From positions 1-9,392 of the forward strand of contig JAPPKI010000142.1 of NCBI GenBank assembly GCA_028820035.1: a stretch of 9,392 nt of DNA, written 5' to 3'. This stretch comes from a bacterium (GTDB lineage Bacteria; Actinomycetota; Acidimicrobiia; Acidimicrobiales; Bin134). A program made the position numbers and the translations under genes. Positions 5,996-9,392 of this stretch are shown here, piece by piece. Within the stretch, counting starts at the first letter, position 1; the number at the start of each line of letters is the position of its first letter. The notes below the pieces were generated by a model. The model did not search any database. It had not been told where the DNA came from and saw nothing but the letters and a program-made list of their open reading frames with translations.

Positions 5996-7147
5996 ATGGA
6001 GTTCACCCCCGAACAGGAGCTGCTGCGGGAATCGGTGCGAGGCTTCGCGGCCAAAGAGATGCCCGACGGGTTCGCCCGGGAGTGGGACATCAAGGGCGAG
6101 CCCCCGCTGGAGACCTACCAGCGGTTCGCTGATGCCGGGTTCATGGGGGTGGGCATCCCCGAGCAATACGGCGGCCAGGGCGGGGGAATCTTGGAGGTGG
6201 CCATCGTTTTGCACGAGTTGAGCCGGGCCATGATGTCGTTCGCCATCATGGTTTATCGGTCTGCCATCCACGCGTCGGGGGGATTGCAGATCTACGGCAC
6301 CGAGGAACAGCGGGAGCGATTCCTCCCCGGCATCGCCTCCGGCCATTACAAGTTCTGCTTCTCGCTCAGCGAGCCCGATGCCGGATCCGACGCCTTCAAC
6401 CTCAAATGCCAGGCCGTGCGCGACGGCGACGAGTACGTGGTGAACGGCACCAAGATGTGGAATTCGTTCGCCCGCCACGCCGACTACGTGCTGTTGGCCA
6501 CCCGCACCTCCGATGAGCCAAAGAAACAGGACGGCATCACGTTCTTTGTGGTGGATCTGTCGAGCCCCGGCATCGAGATCACTCCCATCGAGACCATCGG
6601 CGAGCGGGCCAGCGGAACCAACATGGTTGCCTACACCGACGTGCGGGTGCCGGCGGCCAACATATTGGGCGCCGAGGGCCAAGGCCATCGCAATCTTCAG
6701 GCCAACCTGGAGCGGGAGCGATTCTCCTCGCTGCCCATCAATCTCGGGCCGATGGAGGCCATCTTGGAGGAGGCCATCGAATATGCCAACACCCGGGAGC
6801 AGTTCGGCCAGGCCATCGGGCGCTTCCAGGCCATCCAGCACATGCTGGCCGACGTGGCCGTCGACGTGAACATCGCCCGCACCCTCACCTGGGACTTGGC
6901 CCGTCGCATCGCCGCGGGCGAGCCGTGCTCCCTGGAGGTGTCGATGGCCAAGCTCTGGATCAGCGAGGCCATGATGCGGGCCAGCTACACCGGCATGCAG
7001 GTGATGGGCGGCTACGGATACACCCTCGACTCCAACATGCAGCTCCACTGGCGCAATGCCCGCCTCGGCACTATCGGCGCCGGCTCCAGCGAGATCCAGC
7101 GCAACATAATCGCCCGCCAGATCGGCGTCGGCCGCAGGCCTTCTTGA
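5996..7147 (+). CDS. acyl-CoA dehydrogenase
   Basis: This 383-residue FAD-dependent acyl-CoA dehydrogenase has normal family length. It introduces a trans-2 double bond in an acyl-CoA and passes electrons to electron transfer flavoprotein. The N-terminal helical domain (1-115) contains GFMGVGIPEQYGGQGGG; the middle beta domain has FSLSEPDAGSDAF (122-134) and NGTKMWNS (150-157) around the flavin; the C-terminal helical domain has TREQFGQAIGRFQAIQHMLAD (267-286), with Arg268 and Gln269 in the FAD contact region, and MGGYGYTLDSNMQLHWRNAR. The segment aligned with the catalytic YEGT of medium- and short-chain enzymes reads TIGAGSSEIQR (359-369), with Ala362 in place of Glu. The likely base is instead Glu239 in NLERERF, the helix-G position used by isovaleryl-CoA and long-chain dehydrogenases. 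A clear ribosome binding site precedes the ATG. It lies between two acyl-CoA synthetases, so it should act on the CoA ester made by one of them; the chain structure is not predictable. Confidence 0.92.
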   Translation: MEFTPEQELLRESVRGFAAKEMPDGFAREWDIKGEPPLETYQRFADAGFMGVGIPEQYGGQGGGILEVAIVLHELSRAMMSFAIMVYRSAIHASGGLQIYGTEEQRERFLPGIASGHYKFCFSLSEPDAGSDAFNLKCQAVRDGDEYVVNGTKMWNSFARHADYVLLATRTSDEPKKQDGITFFVVDLSSPGIEITPIETIGERASGTNMVAYTDVRVPAANILGAEGQGHRNLQANLERERFSSLPINLGPMEAILEEAIEYANTREQFGQAIGRFQAIQHMLADVAVDVNIARTLTWDLARRIAAGEPCSLEVSMAKLWISEAMMRASYTGMQVMGGYGYTLDSNMQLHWRNARLGTIGAGSSEIQRNIIARQIGVGRRPS

Positions 7148-7229
7148 CCAGGACATCCGGGGGCGGCCTGGACTCCGGCTGCTGCAAGTGAGGTCGGTAG
7201 TGTCCAAGCAGTGAGGTAGCCCAGGACAT
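7148..7229 (+). repeat. 9-bp direct repeat flanking most of the intergenic gap
   Basis: CCAGGACAT occurs exactly at 7148-7156, straight after the dehydrogenase stop, and again at 7221-7229. The 99-nt gap is the longest non-coding stretch between plus-strand genes in the window. With the second short repeat at 7206-7251 it gives the gap a patched, partly duplicated look. No mobile element ends or genes are present, and a chance match is possible. Confidence 0.4.
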
Positions 7230-7251
7230 GGGAATGGTGTGAAGCAGTGAG
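7206..7251 (+). repeat. 10-bp direct repeat around the ligase start codon
   Basis: AAGCAGTGAG is found at 7206-7215 and again at 7242-7251, 36 nt apart, with a looser relative AAGTGAGGT at 7186-7194. The second copy contains the GTG start of the AMP-forming ligase (7247). The GTG of the first copy is in the same frame but meets TAG after one more codon, leaving a minimal GTG-AGG-TAG reading frame upstream. A -10-like TAGTGT at 7198-7203 lies near the first copy, with no convincing -35. This could be a duplicated translation-start region or binding sites, or coincidence. Confidence 0.35.
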
Positions 7252-8767
7252 CGAACCCTCGGTGCTGGCGGAGTTGGCCAGGCGGGAACCGAATGACCTG
7301 GCGTTGGAGGACGACTCCCACCGGGTGACCTGGGCCGAGTTGGACCGGCGAACCCATGCCATCGGGTGGGGGCTGCTGGCCGCGGGGGCCTCGCCGGGCG
7401 ATCACGTCGGACTGGTGTGCTCCAACCGCACCGAGTTCGTGGAGGTCATGCTGGCCTGCTTTCGAGCCGGGCTGAAAATGACCCCGATCAAGACCAACTG
7501 GACCGCCACTGAAATCGCCTACGTGCTCGACGACGCCAACTCGGCCCTGGTGGTGACCGATACCCCCGCGGCCCGCGACGCAGCCGGCAACCGTCCCGTG
7601 GTGTGGATCGACAACGGCTTCGGCGCCTGGGTGAATGCCCAGGATCCCGCGCCGTTCCCGGCCGGGGGCACCGGCTACCGCATCCCCTACACCTCGGGCA
7701 CCACCGGCCGGCCCAAAGGTGTGGAGCGCACTCTGGACTCGGAGTCCACCTTTGAGCAGTGGTGGGAGTTCTCGTCAATGGGGGCCCAGGGGCTGGGTCT
7801 GCCCCGAGACGGCAAGCACCTCATGGTGGCCCAGCTCTTCCACGGCGCTCCCCTGGCCTTTGCCCTGGGAGCGCTGGCCAACGGCGCCCCAATGCGGATC
7901 ATGGGCCGGTGGGACGCGGAGCGAGCGGTGGACGTGATCAACGACGGCGTTACCGCCACGATCATGGTCCCCACCATGTTCCGCCAGCTTCTGGCCCTGT
8001 CCTATGAACGCAAAGCCGAGTTGGATCACTCCCGTCTGGCCACTGTCCTCCACGGCGGCGAGCCCTGCCCGGTGCCGTTGAAGCAGCGCATGATCGAGTG
8101 GTGGGGACCGATCTTCACCGAGTACTACGGATTCACCGAGGGCGGGATGACCATGTGCAGCTCCACTGAATGGCTGGCCCGCCCCGGCACCGTGGGCACC
8201 CCCATTGGAGAGCTGGTCATCCAGATCGTGGACGACAACGGCGCAGTGCTGAGCCCCGGCGAGCCGGGCACGGTGTACTTCCGCCGCCCCGAGGGTCACT
8301 ATTTCCGCTACATCAACGCCGACGACAAGACCGACGACGCCTACAACGACGCCGGATTCTTCTCGGTGGGCGACATCGGCTACCTCGACGAGGACGGCTA
8401 TCTGTACCTGTCGGGCCGCAGCTCCGAGGTGATCGTGGCCGCGGGAGTCAACATCTATCCAGCAGAGATCGAGGACGTGGTGTTCGCGGTGGACGGGGTG
8501 GCCGACGCCTGTGCGGTGGGCGGACCCGACCCCGACCGGGGCGAACAGGTGGTGGTGTATCTGGCCGTGGCCGACGGCTTTGCCACCGACGAAGTGACCG
8601 CAGCCATCGACGCCGCCTGCAATGAGCACCTCGCGGGCTACAAACGTCCCCGCCGCTACATCATTCGCGCCACGGTCGATCGCGACCCCACCGGCAAAGT
8701 CCTCCGCACCAAGCTCCGCGATGAGCTGTGGGATGGCCAATTGCCGCCGGCCTCCAAGAGAACCTGA
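7247..8767 (+). CDS. AMP-forming acyl-CoA synthetase (ANL superfamily)
   Basis: This 506-residue ligase activates a carboxylic acid through an acyl-adenylate and transfers it to CoA, releasing AMP and pyrophosphate. The core motifs are clear: P-loop YTSGTTGRPKG (148-158) preceded by a normal N-terminal domain with HVGLVCSNRTEFVEVMLA; LHGGEPCP (268-275); YYGFTEGG (293-300), which positions the adenylate; FSVGDIGYLDEDGYLYLSGR (372-391), with Asp376 binding ribose hydroxyls and Arg391 the domain hinge region; and VNIYPAEIE. The C-terminal lid carries DPTGKVLRTKL with the catalytic Lys484. Length and motif spacing are those of medium-chain or aromatic FadD-like ligases. The GTG at 7247 is the best available start; there is no strong Shine-Dalgarno sequence, only GGA about 13 nt upstream. 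It follows the acyl-CoA dehydrogenase after a 99-nt gap and may have its own promoter. Its end is 4 nt from the stop of the opposing DUF3179 gene. The substrate is not predictable from the visible residues. Confidence 0.93.
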   Translation: MSEPSVLAELARREPNDLALEDDSHRVTWAELDRRTHAIGWGLLAAGASPGDHVGLVCSNRTEFVEVMLACFRAGLKMTPIKTNWTATEIAYVLDDANSALVVTDTPAARDAAGNRPVVWIDNGFGAWVNAQDPAPFPAGGTGYRIPYTSGTTGRPKGVERTLDSESTFEQWWEFSSMGAQGLGLPRDGKHLMVAQLFHGAPLAFALGALANGAPMRIMGRWDAERAVDVINDGVTATIMVPTMFRQLLALSYERKAELDHSRLATVLHGGEPCPVPLKQRMIEWWGPIFTEYYGFTEGGMTMCSSTEWLARPGTVGTPIGELVIQIVDDNGAVLSPGEPGTVYFRRPEGHYFRYINADDKTDDAYNDAGFFSVGDIGYLDEDGYLYLSGRSSEVIVAAGVNIYPAEIEDVVFAVDGVADACAVGGPDPDRGEQVVVYLAVADGFATDEVTAAIDAACNEHLAGYKRPRRYIIRATVDRDPTGKVLRTKLRDELWDGQLPPASKRT

Positions 8768-8771
8768 CCCC

Positions 8772-9392
8772 TTACGGCTCCCACAGGAGGGTGTCGGCCA
8801 TGAATTGGCTCCAGGCAAACCAGAACGCCTGGTGACCCGTGATCTCGTCGCCGTCGGCGTCGACGGCCCGCACACCGCCCCCGTCTAAGCGGAGCTCCAC
8901 GCCGCTCAACTCCACCACCTCGCCGGCTCGAAGCGCGGCAGCCGCAGCTTCCACCGGAAACGCAACGGGGGTGCCATCGCCCAGCACCACCCCGAACACT
9001 TGCTCATGAATGCCGAGGCGCTCGTCCACGTCGCCCACCGGGAAGATAGGCCCATGGTCGTCGCGCCCGCCCAGCGGGTTGAAGGGGTACACCCGGCCGA
9101 TCCCACCGCCCTGGGCAACAATCGTGGTGTCGGGATGCGCAGCCTTCCATTCGCCCCAAGTGGTGGTGACCACCGTGGCCTGGGGCAGCACAAGCCCCTG
9201 TCGGTGCAGCGGACCTGACAATGCACGCCCGGTGAAGGTATCGAAAACCGACTTGGTAACCAGGTCGTACATCACCTTGTTCGAACGCGACAGCAGACCC
9301 GATGTCCGCAAGACGGGCATCTCGACCCCGTCGGGCACGTCGTCGGTGAAGTAGGCCTGCGCCGAGCCGCACAGCGTGCAGTACGGCATGCC
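8772..9392 (-). CDS. DUF3179 domain-containing protein, C-terminal part (5' end outside window)
   Basis: At least 206 residues are read leftward from the right edge to a TAA at 8772-8774. The sequence GMPYCTLCGSAQAYF matches the YCPLCGSA-type core of DUF3179 proteins, and the following SGLLSRSNKVMYDLVTKSVF, TFTGRALSG and TWGEWKAAHPDTTIV keep the family's conserved order. In this family that core is internal, so the Met at 9387-9389 is almost certainly not the start and the gene continues beyond the window. Two cysteines in a CxxC arrangement may bind metal or form a redox pair, but the domain's function has not been established to my knowledge; members are often predicted exported or lipoproteins, and the N-terminus needed to judge this is missing. 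It converges on the AMP-forming ligase with only 4 nt between the stop codons and shows no link to the acyl-CoA genes beyond proximity. Confidence 0.82.
   Translation of the reverse strand, partial: GMPYCTLCGSAQAYFTDDVPDGVEMPVLRTSGLLSRSNKVMYDLVTKSVFDTFTGRALSGPLHRQGLVLPQATVVTTTWGEWKAAHPDTTIVAQGGGIGRVYPFNPLGGRDDHGPIFPVGDVDERLGIHEQVFGVVLGDGTPVAFPVEAAAAALRAGEVVELSGVELRLDGGGVRAVDADGDEITGHQAFWFAWSQFMADTLLWEP

Noticed and set aside
7157..7183. GC-rich stretch after the dehydrogenase stop as a possible terminator
   Set aside because: No stem longer than a few base pairs and no U tract could be drawn.
5954..7405. A 483-codon open frame on the minus strand opposite the acyl-CoA dehydrogenase
   Set aside because: It lies wholly over a convincing plus-strand dehydrogenase with all family motifs, its translation is His/Gly/Val-rich with no recognisable domain, and such antisense open frames are expected from the strong G/C third-position bias.
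7775..8875. A 366-codon minus-strand open frame over the AMP-forming ligase
   Set aside because: It mirrors a ligase whose every core motif is intact; the His/Gly/Val-rich translation has no family signature.

Overview
The window is GC-rich coding DNA with a strong G/C bias at third codon positions, GTG starts alongside ATG, very short intergenic gaps and frequent gene overlaps. This suggests a high-GC actinobacterium. The set of acyl-CoA enzymes plus a DUF3179 protein would fit an environmental Acidimicrobiia-type genome, but there is no rRNA or marker gene here to prove it. I see no tRNA, rRNA, CRISPR array, insertion sequence, phage gene or clear rho-independent terminator.

Left block, plus strand (1-2558): the C-terminal peptidase part of an FtsH-type AAA+ zinc metalloprotease (cut by the window edge); a small membrane-anchored thioredoxin-fold protein with a CSTC motif; a class I SAM-dependent methyltransferase; and a crotonase (enoyl-CoA hydratase/isomerase family). 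FtsH and the thioredoxin-like gene overlap by 16 nt, the methyltransferase and crotonase by 8 nt, so this looks like one transcription unit or two.

Middle (2555-3589, minus strand): a ketopantoate-reductase-family (ApbA/PanE-like) dehydrogenase, convergent with the crotonase. The two stop codons share one CTAG. It is divergent from the next block across a 53-nt gap that carries a small inverted repeat.

Right block, plus strand (3643-8767): a small cupin, an NDP-forming acyl-CoA synthetase that abuts it directly (TGAATG), an acyl-CoA dehydrogenase with a good ribosome binding site, and, after a 99-nt gap with short direct repeats, an AMP-forming acyl-CoA synthetase. A DUF3179 protein on the minus strand converges on it and runs off the right edge.

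Together the crotonase, the two chemically different acyl-CoA synthetases and the acyl-CoA dehydrogenase outline activation of a carboxylic acid, alpha-beta oxidation and hydration. The ketoreductase-like enzyme and the cupin are possible accessory steps. The substrate cannot be read from the sequence. The most noteworthy points are the pairing of ADP- and AMP-forming ligases in one cluster, the crotonase's altered active site (Asn in place of the first catalytic Glu), the shortened entry to the ATP-grasp domain in the NDP-forming ligase, and the cupin's missing motif-2 histidine. None of these amounts to a demonstrated new system; most of the window is ordinary actinobacterial metabolism.
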